This document shows, piece by piece, positions 45,939-56,228 of a stretch of DNA of 64,000 nt. The stretch is from SCTD01 sp036675425 (GTDB lineage Bacteria > Actinomycetota > Actinomycetes > Mycobacteriales > SCTD01). The translations under genes and the position numbers were made by a program. Numbering within the stretch: position 1 is the stretch's first letter; each line of letters opens with the position of its first letter. The stretch spans positions 1 to 64,000 of the forward strand of contig JAKFFB010000327.1 of the NCBI GenBank assembly GCA_036675425.1. Reading direction: 5' to 3'. A model generated the notes under the pieces. It was not told where the DNA came from. It did not search any database and saw only the letters and a program-made list of their open reading frames with translations.

Positions 45939-46544
45939 CTGACCGCACGCCTGGTCGTGCTGGCCTCCGGCACGGGCAACACCCTGCAGGCCCTGCTGGA
46001 CGCCACCGCCGACGCGTCGTTCGGCGCCGAGGTCGTCGCCGTCGGCACCGACCGGCCGGGGGTCCGCGCGCTCGAGCGGGCCGAGGCCGCGGGCGTCCCG
46101 ACCTTCACCGTGGCGCTGGCCGACTGCCCCGACCGGGACGCCTGGAACTCCGCGCTCGCCGACGCCGTGGACGCCTGCGCTCCCGATCTCGTGGTGTGCG
46201 CGGGCTTCATGCGCCTGCTGTCGGCGGACTTCCTCGCGCGCTTCCCCAACCGGGTCGTGAACACCCACCCCGCGCTGCTGCCCAGCTTCCCCGGTGCGCA
46301 CGCGGTCGCCGACGCGCTGGCGTACGGCGTGCGCGTCAGCGGGGTCACCGTGCACTTCGTCGACGAGGGCGTCGACACCGGACCGGTCGTCGCTCAGGCG
46401 GCGGTGCCGGTCGAGCAGGACGACGACGAGGCCTCGCTGCACGCGAGGATCCAGGGCGTGGAGCAGCCGCTCTACGTCGACGCGATCGGACGGCTGGCCC
46501 GCGAGGGCTGGACCGTCTCGGGAAGGACCGTGAGGATCGGATGA
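45939..46544 (+). CDS. purN: Phosphoribosylglycinamide formyltransferase
   Basis: 201 residues if started at CTG 45939. Formyl-folate-dependent GART: LVVLASGTGNTLQALLD, the catalytic region VCAGFMRLL, NTHPALLPSFPGAHA, and HFVDEGVDTGPVVAQ. Start choice: the in-frame ATG 45876 lies upstream of the probable -10 and overlaps the divergent start codon, and GTG 45957 would cut the first beta strand. CTG 45939 follows GGAGGAG (45930-45936) and fits family N-termini, so a CTG start is the best reading but is uncertain. Coupled to purH by ATGA. Confidence 0.85.
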   Translation: MTARLVVLASGTGNTLQALLDATADASFGAEVVAVGTDRPGVRALERAEAAGVPTFTVALADCPDRDAWNSALADAVDACAPDLVVCAGFMRLLSADFLARFPNRVVNTHPALLPSFPGAHAVADALAYGVRVSGVTVHFVDEGVDTGPVVAQAAVPVEQDDDEASLHARIQGVEQPLYVDAIGRLAREGWTVSGRTVRIG

Positions 46545-48082
46545 GCCGTACGAAGGTGCGACGCGCACTGGTCAGCGTCTTCGACAAGACCGGGCTGCTC
46601 GACCTCGGCAAGGGGCTGGCCGACGCCGGGGTGGAGATCGTGTCGACCGGCTCGACCGCGGCGAAGCTGCGCGAGGCCGGCATCGACGTCACGGCGGTCG
46701 ACGAGCTCACCGGCTTCCCCGAGTGCCTCGACGGACGGGTCAAGACGCTGCACCCGCACGTGCACGCCGGGATCCTCGCCGACCTGCGGATCACCGACCA
46801 CATCGCGCAGCTCGAGCAGCTCGGCATCGAGCCGTTCGAGCTGGTCGTCGTGAACCTCTACCCGTTCACGCAGACCGTCGCGTCCGGCGCGGCGCCCGAC
46901 GAGTGCGTCGAGCAGATCGACATCGGCGGGCCGACGATGGTGCGCGCCGCGGCCAAGAACCACCCGTCGGTGGCGGTCGTCGTGGATCCCGCGTCGTACG
47001 ACGAGGTGCTCGCGGCAGTGCGCGACGGCGGAACCACCCTCGAGCAGCGGCAGGCGCTGGCGGTCGAGGCGTTCCGGCACACGGCGTCGTACGACATCGC
47101 GGTCGCCAGCTGGATGGGCGCGCAGTTCGGCGCCGAGCAGCTCCCGGAGTGGGCCGGCGCGTCGTGGCAGCGCGCCGACGTGCTGCGCTACGGCGAGAAC
47201 CCGCACCAGTCCGCCGCGCTCTACCGCGGGGTCGACGAGGGCCTCGCGTCGGCGACGCAGCTGCACGGGAAGCCCATGTCCTACAACAACTTCGTCGACG
47301 GCGACGCGGCCTGGCGAGCGGCCCACGACCACGGCGACCAGCCCACCGTCGCGATCATCAAGCACGCGAACCCGTGCGGCATCGCGGTCGGCAGCGACGT
47401 GGCGGACGCGCACGCCAAGGCGCACGCGTGCGATCCGGTGTCGGCCTTCGGTGGCGTCATCGCCACCAACGTCCCGGTGTCGCTGGCGATGGCGGAGCAG
47501 GTGGCCGACATCTTCACCGAGGTCGTGCTGGCCCCGGCGTACGAGGACGGAGCCGTCGAGCTGCTGTCCAAGAAGCCGTCGATCCGGCTGCTGACCGTGC
47601 CGTCCGGCGCGCAGCAGGCCGTGGAGTGGCGGCCGATCAGCGGCGGCGTCCTGCTGCAGACCCGCGACCGGCTGGACGCTCCCGGCGACGACCCGTCGAC
47701 CTGGACGCTCGCCTGCGGCGACGCTCTCGACGAGTCGGCTCTCGACGAGCTCGCCTTCGCCTGGCGGGCCGTGCGCGCGGTGAAGAGCAACGCGATCCTG
47801 CTCGCCGCCGGCGGCGCGACCGTCGGCGTCGGCATGGGCCAGGTCAACCGGGTCGACTCGGCGCGCCTCGCCGTGACCCGCGCGGGGGGGCGGGCGGCCG
47901 GCTCGTTCGCCGCGTCGGACGCGTTCTTCCCCTTCGCCGACGGGCTGCAGGTGCTGCTCGACGCCGGCGTGCGCGCGGTCGTGCAGCCGGGCGGCTCGGT
48001 CCGCGACGAGGAGGTCGTGGCCGCGGCACAGGCCGCGGGCGCGACGATGTACTTCACGGGCACGCGTCACTTCGCCCACTAG
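46541..48082 (+). CDS. purH: Bifunctional AICAR formyltransferase/IMP cyclohydrolase
   Basis: 513 residues. N-terminal MGS-like IMP cyclohydrolase (VSVFDKTGLLDLGKGL, STGSTAAKLREAG, GRVKTLHPHVHAGIL) and C-terminal formyltransferase (RYGENPHQSAALY, IKHANPCGIAVG, CDPVSAFGGVIATN, KSNAILLA). Last two steps to IMP. The start overlaps the purN stop; the stop overlaps the next start by one base (TAGTG). Confidence 0.96.
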   Translation: MSRTKVRRALVSVFDKTGLLDLGKGLADAGVEIVSTGSTAAKLREAGIDVTAVDELTGFPECLDGRVKTLHPHVHAGILADLRITDHIAQLEQLGIEPFELVVVNLYPFTQTVASGAAPDECVEQIDIGGPTMVRAAAKNHPSVAVVVDPASYDEVLAAVRDGGTTLEQRQALAVEAFRHTASYDIAVASWMGAQFGAEQLPEWAGASWQRADVLRYGENPHQSAALYRGVDEGLASATQLHGKPMSYNNFVDGDAAWRAAHDHGDQPTVAIIKHANPCGIAVGSDVADAHAKAHACDPVSAFGGVIATNVPVSLAMAEQVADIFTEVVLAPAYEDGAVELLSKKPSIRLLTVPSGAQQAVEWRPISGGVLLQTRDRLDAPGDDPSTWTLACGDALDESALDELAFAWRAVRAVKSNAILLAAGGATVGVGMGQVNRVDSARLAVTRAGGRAAGSFAASDAFFPFADGLQVLLDAGVRAVVQPGGSVRDEEVVAAAQAAGATMYFTGTRHFAH

Positions 48083-48645
48083 TGCAGGACTTCTCGCGCG
48101 AGGAGCTCGTCGGGCGGACCTTCAGCGGGGAGTCGCTCGTCGGTGCGGACTTCAGCGAGGCGACTCTCACTCGGGTCGTCTTCGAGGACTGCGACCTGTC
48201 CGGCGCCGAGCTCACCAGCACCACGCTCGACACCTGCGCCTTCCTCGGCTGCCGGATGGAGCGCGTGCGGCTGTTCGGGTCGACGCTGCGCGGCTGCAAG
48301 CTCACCGGCTCGACCTTCGTCCGGGCTGCTCTTCGGCCGCTGACGGTCGACGGGGGCGACTGGTCGTACGTCTCCCTGCGCTCCGCCGACCTGCGCAACG
48401 TCGCGCTGGCCGGTCTCGGGCTGGCGGAGGCGGACCTGACCGACGCGGACCTGTCCGGCTGCGACCTGACCGGCGCGGACCTGTCGCGCGCGCGGCTGCG
48501 CGGGGTGCGGCTGCGCGGCGCCGACCTGCGCGGCGCCCGCCTCGACGGCTGCGACGTCGACGGGGTCGACTGGGCCGACGTGCGCATCGACGTGTCGCAG
48601 GCGGTGCTGCTCGCCCAGGCGCGCGGCGCCGTCGTGGACGGATAG
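48082..48645 (+). CDS. Pentapeptide-repeat protein
   Basis: 187 residues from the GTG at 48082, sharing one base with the purH stop. About 20 repeats of the A[DN]LXX type (GADFSEATLTRVVFEDCDLSGAEL; ADLTDADLSGCDLTGADLSRARL), predicted to form a right-handed quadrilateral beta-helix, interrupted near the middle (~85-105). Such proteins can mimic DNA (gyrase-protecting Qnr/MfpA), but there is no specific evidence for that here. The stop TAG is also the first half of the folD -10 hexamer. Confidence 0.75.
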   Translation: MQDFSREELVGRTFSGESLVGADFSEATLTRVVFEDCDLSGAELTSTTLDTCAFLGCRMERVRLFGSTLRGCKLTGSTFVRAALRPLTVDGGDWSYVSLRSADLRNVALAGLGLAEADLTDADLSGCDLTGADLSRARLRGVRLRGADLRGARLDGCDVDGVDWADVRIDVSQAVLLAQARGAVVDG

Positions 48646-48648
48646 CCT
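48643..48648 (+). promoter_or_regulatory. -10 hexamer TAGCCT of folD, containing the upstream stop codon
   Basis: TAGCCT, 7 nt, GTG 48656. The TAG is the stop codon of the pentapeptide-repeat gene. Confidence 0.5.
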
Positions 48649-48655
48649 CGCCCCC

Positions 48656-49519
48656 GTGACCGCTCGCCTGCTGCCCGGAGCCCCTGTCGCGGAGGCGGTC
48701 TTCGCCGACCTCGCGCCGCGCATCGAGAAGCTGATCGCCGCGGGCCACCGCCCGGGGCTCGGCACCGTCCTGGTGGGCGGGGACAGCGCCTCCGCCGGCT
48801 ACGTCGGCATGAAGATGCGCAAGGCCGAGGAGCTCGGCTTCGCCAGCCCGCACGAGCGGCTCGGCGACGACGCCACGACCGCCGACGTCATCGCGGCCAT
48901 CCGGCGGCTCAACGACGACCCGGCGTGCGACGCGATGCTCGTGCAGCACCCCACCCCGAAGCAGGTCGACTTCGAGGCCGCGCTGCTCGAGATGGACCCC
49001 GACAAGGACGTCGACGGGCTGCACCCGGTCAACATGGGCCGGCTCGCGCTGTCGATGCCGGGCCCCGTGCCCTGCACCCCCGCCGGCATCGAGGCGCTGC
49101 TCGCGCACTACGAGATCCCCGTCGCGGGGCACGAGGTCTGCATCCTGGGTCGCGGCACGACGCTCGGCCGGCCGCTGGCGCTGCTGCTGTCGCAGAAGCG
49201 GCCGACCGCGAACGCCGCCGTGACCGTGGTGCACACGGGTGTGCCGGACTGGCCGGAGTACACCCGCCGCGCCTCGATCGTCATCGCCGCGGTCGGCGTG
49301 CCGTACATCCTGCAGCCCGAGCACATCACCCCCGGTGCGACCGTCGTCGGCGGCGGCGTCCGCTACGAGGGCAAGAAGCTGCTGCCGGACGTCGACGAGG
49401 CCTGCAACGAGGTGGCCGGCGCCATCACCCCCCGCGTCGGCGGGGTCGGCCCCACCACGGTGGCGATGCTGTTCAAGAACTGCGTCGAGGCAGCGGAGCG
49501 CCGCGCCGGGATCGCGTAG
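48656..49519 (+). CDS. folD: Methylenetetrahydrofolate dehydrogenase/cyclohydrolase
   Basis: 287 residues. Signature regions: YVGMKMRKAEELGF (catalytic Lys in the Y-x3-K stretch), VQHPTPKQVD, DPDKDVDGLHPVNMG, NADP-binding ILGRGTTLGRPLALLL, and PRVGGVGPTTVAML. Supplies one-carbon units for purine synthesis. The FolD-DUF3017-Mdh order is common in Actinobacteria, here interrupted by a divergent FHA gene. GTG start placed by the leaderless promoter. Confidence 0.95.
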   Translation: MTARLLPGAPVAEAVFADLAPRIEKLIAAGHRPGLGTVLVGGDSASAGYVGMKMRKAEELGFASPHERLGDDATTADVIAAIRRLNDDPACDAMLVQHPTPKQVDFEAALLEMDPDKDVDGLHPVNMGRLALSMPGPVPCTPAGIEALLAHYEIPVAGHEVCILGRGTTLGRPLALLLSQKRPTANAAVTVVHTGVPDWPEYTRRASIVIAAVGVPYILQPEHITPGATVVGGGVRYEGKKLLPDVDEACNEVAGAITPRVGGVGPTTVAMLFKNCVEAAERRAGIA

Positions 49520-49526
49520 TACCGGT

Positions 49527-49597
49527 TGATCATCCGCAGGATCCCCGCCCTCAGCGCCGCGCGGAGCCGCCTACGACGGCGATGCTGCGGATGATCA
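49527..49597. repeat. Long inverted repeat between convergent folD and FHA genes
   Basis: TGATCATCCGCAG (49527-49539) pairs perfectly with CTGCGGATGATCA (49585-49597); the G+C-rich interior can form further short stems. Probable bidirectional terminator. Confidence 0.7.
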
Positions 49598-49619
49598 GCG
49601 GGGTGGCGCGTGCGGACGG

Positions 49620-50231
49620 TCAGCCGGCGCGGCGGATGCTGTCCTCGACGTCGGCGGGGAGCGGGCGGACGACGCCGGCGCTGATGACCTCGTTGGCGAG
49701 CCGGGCCCGGCGGTTCACGCCCTCCGGGATCCGGAACTTCACGTAGAGGCGCAGCAGGTGCTGCTTCACGGCGGCCTCGGTCACCACGAGCTCGTCGGCG
49801 ATGTCGCGGGCGGTCGCGGGCGCCACGAAGGCGTCCTGCTGCAGCGCGGGGCGGCAGAGCGCGGTGAGCACCTCGCACTCGCGGCGGGTGAGGTCGGGGG
49901 CGGAGATCCGGCGCAGCTCGACGGTGTCCTCGGCCAGGTCGGGCGACAGCCCCTGCACGCGGGTCCGGCAGGCGCCGAAGGACAGCACGTCGCCGTCCTC
50001 GAGCAGCCGCCGGCCGACGGGACGGCCGTTGACGCGCGTGCCGTTCGTCGACAGGCCCAGGTCGCTCACGTAGACGTGCTCGCCGCGCCGGACCAGCTCG
50101 GCGTGCAGGCGCGACACGCTCGGGTCCTCGAGGGAGATGTCGACGCTGCGCCCGCGGCCGACGGTGGTCACGTCAGCCGTCAGCGCGAAGGTCTCGCCGC
50201 TCTCCTCGAGACGGAGCTGGGGCGTCTGCAC
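49620..50231 (-). CDS. FHA-domain protein with C-terminal HTH-like region
   Basis: 203 residues. FHA domain (~20-90): VGRGRSVDISLEDPSVSRLHAEL, SDLGLSTNGTRVNGRPVG, containing the phosphothreonine-binding GR...S..H..N residues. C-terminal ~100-190 resembles a winged/LuxR-like helix-turn-helix (LTRRECEVLTALCRPAL...ATARDIADELVVTEAAVKQHLLRLYVKF). It likely binds a phosphorylated partner from a Ser/Thr kinase and possibly DNA. GTG 50231 has GGAGG upstream. Confidence 0.8.
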   Translation of the reverse strand: MQTPQLRLEESGETFALTADVTTVGRGRSVDISLEDPSVSRLHAELVRRGEHVYVSDLGLSTNGTRVNGRPVGRRLLEDGDVLSFGACRTRVQGLSPDLAEDTVELRRISAPDLTRRECEVLTALCRPALQQDAFVAPATARDIADELVVTEAAVKQHLLRLYVKFRIPEGVNRRARLANEVISAGVVRPLPADVEDSIRRAG

Positions 50232-50324
50232 GTGCGGGTCCTCCGGGTGGTCGGGCGGCGGACGCGGTCGTCCACCTCTGCCTCATGGGCTACCCGCGGC
50301 ACGGAGAGCGCAACCGGCCGCCGA

Positions 50325-50330
50325 TAGGCT
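50325..50330 (+). promoter_or_regulatory. -10 hexamer TAGGCT of the DUF3017 gene
   Basis: TAGGCT, 7 nt, GTG 50338; leaderless arrangement. Confidence 0.5.
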
Positions 50331-50337
50331 CACCCTC

Positions 50338-50589
50338 GTGACGCAGCTCCCGGCGCTGACCGTCCTCGGCGTCGCGGCCGTCGGCCTCGTGCTCGCCGCG
50401 GCGGTGGACTGGCAGCTCGGCTCGTTCGTCCTCGGGCTGGCGCTGCTCGCGGGCGCCGGGCTCCGGCTGGCGCTGCCGCCGCGCTCGGCCGGGTGGCTGG
50501 CGGTCCGCACCCGGGGGCTGGACGCCGCGCTGCTGCTGGTGCTGGGTTTCGCGGTGATGGCCCTCGCGAACACCATCCCCCGCCCCTGA
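50338..50589 (+). CDS. DUF3017-like small membrane protein
   Basis: 83 residues with three hydrophobic segments (LTVLGVAAVGLVLAAAV, LGSFVLGLALLAGAGLRLAL, ALLLVLGFAVMALA) and the GWLAVRTRGLD loop. The DUF3017 gene lies between folD and mdh in many Actinobacteria, which supports the call. Function unknown. Confidence 0.75.
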   Translation: MTQLPALTVLGVAAVGLVLAAAVDWQLGSFVLGLALLAGAGLRLALPPRSAGWLAVRTRGLDAALLLVLGFAVMALANTIPRP

Positions 50590-50590
50590 C

Positions 50591-50596
50591 TAGCCT
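50591..50596 (+). promoter_or_regulatory. Putative -10 TAGCCT of mdh-icd
   Basis: TAGCCT directly after the DUF3017 stop; a start near 50603 would give a ~55-nt leader to mdh. Confidence 0.4.
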
Positions 50597-50657
50597 GAGC
50601 GGCACGCGGCGTCTGCCCGACGTCCTCCCCGAGTACGAGAACCGGAGCTCCCTCCCG

Positions 50658-51643
50658 ATGCCCACTCCCGTCAACGTCACCGTCACCGGAGCAGCCGGCC
50701 AGATCGGCTACGCGCTGCTGTTCCGCATCGCGTCCGGCCAGCTGCTCGGCGCCGACACCCCGGTCCGCCTGCGCCTGCTGGAGATCGAGCCCGCGCTCAA
50801 GGCCGCCGAGGGCACCGCGATGGAGCTCGACGACTGCGCCTTCCCGCTGCTGTCGGGCATCGACATCACCGCCGACGCGCGGCAGGCCTTCGACGGCGCC
50901 AACGTGGCGCTGCTGGTCGGCGCCCGCCCGCGCACCGCCGGCATGGAGCGCGGCGACCTGCTCAGCGCCAACGGCGGCATCTTCAAGCCCCAGGGCGAGG
51001 CGCTCAACGCCGGGGCCGCCAGCGACATCAAGGTGCTCGTGGTCGGCAACCCGGCGAACACCAACGCCCTCATCGCCGCCTCGCACGCCCCCGACATCCC
51101 CGGCTCGCGCTTCACCGCGATGACCCGCCTGGACCACAACCGCGCGCTCTCGCAGCTGGCGAAGAAGACCGGGGCCGCCGTCACGGACATCAAGCACCTG
51201 ACGATCTGGGGCAACCACTCCGCGACGCAGTACCCCGACTGGAGCAAGGCCACCATCGGCGGCAAGCCCGCCGAGGAGGTCGTCGGCGACCGGGCGTGGC
51301 TCGAGGACACGTTCATCCCGACCGTCGCCAAGCGCGGTGCGGCGATCATCGACGCGCGTGGCGCCAGCAGCGCGGCGAGCGCGGCCAACGCCGCCATCGA
51401 CCACGTCTACGACTGGGTGAACGGCGTCGACGAGGGCGACTGGACCTCCGCAGCGATCATGAGCGACGGGTCCTACGGCGTGCCCGAGGGCCTCATCTCG
51501 TCCTTCCCGTGCACCAGCGAGAACGGCGAGTGGAAGATCGTGCAGGGGCTGGAGGTCGACGACTTCAGCCGTACGAAGATCGACGCCTCCGTCGCCGAGC
51601 TGGCTGAGGAGCGCGACGCCGTGCGTGAGCTGGGCCTCATCTG

Positions 51644-51644
<1 letters not shown>
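50658..51644 (+). CDS. mdh: Malate dehydrogenase
   Basis: 328 residues. NAD-binding GAAGQIGYALLFRIASG, Arg-rich active-site loop GARPRTAGMERGDLL, GNPANTNALI, catalytic Asp/His region RLDHNRALSQ and IWGNHSATQYPD. Oxidises malate to oxaloacetate. ATG 50658. Its stop overlaps the icd start by one base (TGATG), linking two TCA steps in one operon. Confidence 0.96.
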
Positions 51645-53830
<2,186 letters not shown>

Positions 53831-53840
53831 CCGGTTCTCC

Positions 53841-53846
53841 TACGCT
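53841..53846 (+). promoter_or_regulatory. -10 hexamer TACGCT upstream of a leader ORF
   Basis: TACGCT, 6 nt, GTG 53853; the transcript is predicted to begin at the leader-peptide start codon. Confidence 0.45.
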
Positions 53847-53852
53847 TGCGCC

Positions 53853-53912
53853 GTGGAACCTCCCAGTAGACCGGCGTGCCCTGACCTCTCCGAGGGCAGG
53901 TGCACGCCGTGA
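53853..53912 (+). CDS. Putative 19-residue leaderless leader peptide
   Basis: GTG directly after a -10 hexamer encodes MEPPSRPACPDLSEGRCTP and stops at TGA 53910-53912, overlapping the GTG at 53909 of the CorC-family gene (GTGA). The peptide has two Cys eight residues apart. No homology can be judged at this length; evidence is promoter position and overlap only. Confidence 0.4.
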   Translation: MEPPSRPACPDLSEGRCTP

Positions 53913-55207
53913 GCGTCCCCTGGCTCGACCTGCTGCTGGTCGTGCTCTTCATCCTCATCGGTGGGGTCTTCGCCGCCACCGAGCTCGCCCTGGTCAGCCT
54001 GCGCGAGGGCCAGGCCAAGGCGATGGCGGAGAAGAGCCGGCGCGGTCAGCGCGTCGCCCACCTGGTCGCCGACCCGAACCGCTTCCTCGCGGCAGTGCAG
54101 GTCGGCGTCACCCTGGCGGGCTTCCTGTCGGCGGCCTTCGGTGCCGCCCGGCTGGCCGTGCCCGTCTCGGACGCCCTCGACAGCAGGCTGTCCGAGGGCG
54201 CCTCCGACACGGTCTCGCTCGTGCTCGTCACGCTGGTCATCTCGTACTTCTCGCTGGTCTTCAGCGAGCTCGCGCCCAAGCGGTTGGCGCTGCAGCGGGC
54301 GGAGGGCATCTCGATGGCCTTCGCGCCCGCGCTCGACCGGATCGCGAGCCTGTCCCGCCCGGTGATCTGGCTGCTGTCCAAGAGCACCGACGTCGTCGTG
54401 CGGATGCTCGGCGGTGACCCGAACAGCCAGCGCGAGTCCATCACCGAGGACGAGCTGCGCGGCATGGTGGCCGCGCACGAGTCCCTGACCAAGGACGAGC
54501 GCAAGCTCATCGACGACGTCTTCGCCGCGGGGGAGCGGCAGCTGCGCGAGGTGATGCTGCCGCGCACCGAGGTCGCCTTCCTCGAGGCAAGCATGACGCT
54601 CAGCCGCGCCATCAAGGAGACCGCCGAGCAGCCGCACTCGCGCTACCCGGTGGCCGGCTCGTCGCAGGACGACGTCATCGGCTTCCTGCACGTGCGCGAC
54701 CTGATGGTGCCGGCCGCGAAGGCCCGCGGCATGCGGGTCGCCGACGTCGTGCGCGAGGTCAAGCTGCTGCCCGGCAGCAAGCGCGTGCTCCCCGCGATGT
54801 CGGAGATGCGCCGCGAGGGGCACCACATGGCGATCGTCGTCGACGAGTACGGCGGCACCGCGGGCATCGTCACGCTCGAGGACCTCATCGAGGAGGTCAT
54901 CGGCGACATCCGCGACGAGTACGACGTGAGCGAGGACGACCCGCTGCGCTTCCGCGGCGGGGACGTCGAGGCCGACGGCCTGCTCAACCTGGACGAGGTC
55001 CGCACCGTCACCGGAGTCTCGCTGCCGGAGGGGCCGTACGAGACCCTCGCCGGCTACGTCATGGCGACGCTCGGGCACGTCCCGCGCACCGGCGAGGCGG
55101 TCGAGGTCGACGGCCACCGGCTCGAGGTCAGCGAGCTCGACGGCCGCCGCATCTCCCGCGTCCGGGTCACCCCGGTCATCCCGCCCGAGCTGGAGGAGTC
55201 CGCATGA
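53909..55207 (+). CDS. CorC/HlyC-type membrane protein (CNNM, CBS pair, CorC-HlyC domains)
   Basis: 432 residues from GTG 53909, chosen because it overlaps the leader ORF stop; GTG 53900 is three codons upstream. CNNM transmembrane domain (~1-190: LLLVVLFILIGGVFAATELALVSLREGQA, VTLAGFLSAAFGAARLA, FSELAPKRLALQRAEG), two CBS motifs (~205-330; MLPRTEVAFLEASMTL, GIVTLEDLIEEVIGDIRDEYD) and a C-terminal CorC_HlyC domain. Family members export Mg/Co or sense divalent cations. Overlaps the downstream DUF2505 gene (ATGA). Confidence 0.85.
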   Translation: MSVPWLDLLLVVLFILIGGVFAATELALVSLREGQAKAMAEKSRRGQRVAHLVADPNRFLAAVQVGVTLAGFLSAAFGAARLAVPVSDALDSRLSEGASDTVSLVLVTLVISYFSLVFSELAPKRLALQRAEGISMAFAPALDRIASLSRPVIWLLSKSTDVVVRMLGGDPNSQRESITEDELRGMVAAHESLTKDERKLIDDVFAAGERQLREVMLPRTEVAFLEASMTLSRAIKETAEQPHSRYPVAGSSQDDVIGFLHVRDLMVPAAKARGMRVADVVREVKLLPGSKRVLPAMSEMRREGHHMAIVVDEYGGTAGIVTLEDLIEEVIGDIRDEYDVSEDDPLRFRGGDVEADGLLNLDEVRTVTGVSLPEGPYETLAGYVMATLGHVPRTGEAVEVDGHRLEVSELDGRRISRVRVTPVIPPELEESA

Positions 55208-55701
55208 GCGCACCGGTCCACAGCACGTTCAGCAGCCCCGCGTCCGTGGAGCAGGTCTTCGGCGTCCTCACCTCACCGGAGTGGGTGGACACCAAGGCCC
55301 AGCGGTTCTCCGACGACTCGCAGCTGGTGTCGCGGGAGGAGCGCGAGGACGGAGGTGTGCTGCTGACGGTGTCCCGCACGCTGCCCGACGGCGTGCCCGG
55401 CTTCCTGCAGCGGTTCCTGCCCTCGGACGGCCGCGTCGTCGAGACCTTCGACTGGGGCCCGGCCCGGCCCGACGGCACGCGGCACGGCGAGTGGAAGGCC
55501 GACATCGCCGGGGCGCCGGCCCGGCTCGGGGGCGCCATGCGGCTCGACCCCACCGAGGTCGGCAGCGCGTACACCATCGAGGGCGACGTCAAGGTCAAGG
55601 TGCCGCTCATCGGCGGCCGGGCCGAGAGCTACATCGCCGAGATGGTCGGCAAGCTGGCGGCCAAGGAGGCCGAGCTCCTCCGTGACACCCTGGGCGTATG
55701 A
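55204..55701 (+). CDS. DUF2505-family protein, copy 1
   Basis: 165 residues. A START/SRPBCC-like fold is expected: HSTFSSPASVEQVFGVLTSPEWVD, ETFDWGPARPDGTRHGEWKADIAG, and YTIEGDVKVKVPLIGGRAESYIAEMV. Homologous to the next gene; the pair shares the IPG/VPGFL...LP.DGR and KVKVPLIGG/KVKIPLIGG segments. Coupled by ATGA to both neighbours. Function unknown; a lipid or hydrophobic ligand is possible. Confidence 0.8.
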   Translation: MSAPVHSTFSSPASVEQVFGVLTSPEWVDTKAQRFSDDSQLVSREEREDGGVLLTVSRTLPDGVPGFLQRFLPSDGRVVETFDWGPARPDGTRHGEWKADIAGAPARLGGAMRLDPTEVGSAYTIEGDVKVKVPLIGGRAESYIAEMVGKLAAKEAELLRDTLGV

Positions 55702-56195
55702 GCACCGCGTTGCACGCCGCCTACGCCCTGCCCTGCGACGTCGAGACGGCGTACGCCGCGCTGTCCGGGGAGGGCTGGCCCGCGGCGAAGGACGCCGCGC
55801 TGCACGACGGCAGCCGGCTGGAGAGCCGCGAGGAGACCGCCGACGGCGGGGTCGTGCTGCGCTCGACCCGCGGCATGCCGAGCGGCATCCCGGGCTTCCT
55901 GGAGAAGATCCTGCCCGCCGACGGCCGGGCGGGGCAGACCGACACCTGGGGTCCGGCGCAGCCGGACGGCTCGCGCGCCGGGACGTGGCGCGCCGACGTC
56001 CCGGGGGCGCCGGTCGACGTCCACGGCACGATGCGGCTGCTCCCGACGGCGACCGGTTGCGAGTACGTCATCGAGGGCACCGCGAAGGTCAAGATCCCGC
56101 TGATCGGCGGCAAGGCCGAGAAGTTCGTGGCGGACGCGACGGCCCGCACCACCGCCGGCGAGGCCGACGTGCTGCGGAGCCTGGTCACCGGCTGA
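55698..56195 (+). CDS. DUF2505-family protein, copy 2
   Basis: 165 residues, same length as copy 1 and a clear tandem paralogue (LHAAYALPCDVETAYAALSGEGWP, GMPSGIPGFLEKILPADGR, YVIEGTAKVKIPLIGGKAEKFVADATA). Divergence between copies is moderate, so the duplication is not recent. ATG 55698 overlaps the previous stop. Confidence 0.8.
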   Translation: MSTALHAAYALPCDVETAYAALSGEGWPAAKDAALHDGSRLESREETADGGVVLRSTRGMPSGIPGFLEKILPADGRAGQTDTWGPAQPDGSRAGTWRADVPGAPVDVHGTMRLLPTATGCEYVIEGTAKVKIPLIGGKAEKFVADATARTTAGEADVLRSLVTG

Positions 56196-56228
56196 CCGGC
56201 CGGTCCGCCGCGGTGGGAGGATGGACCC

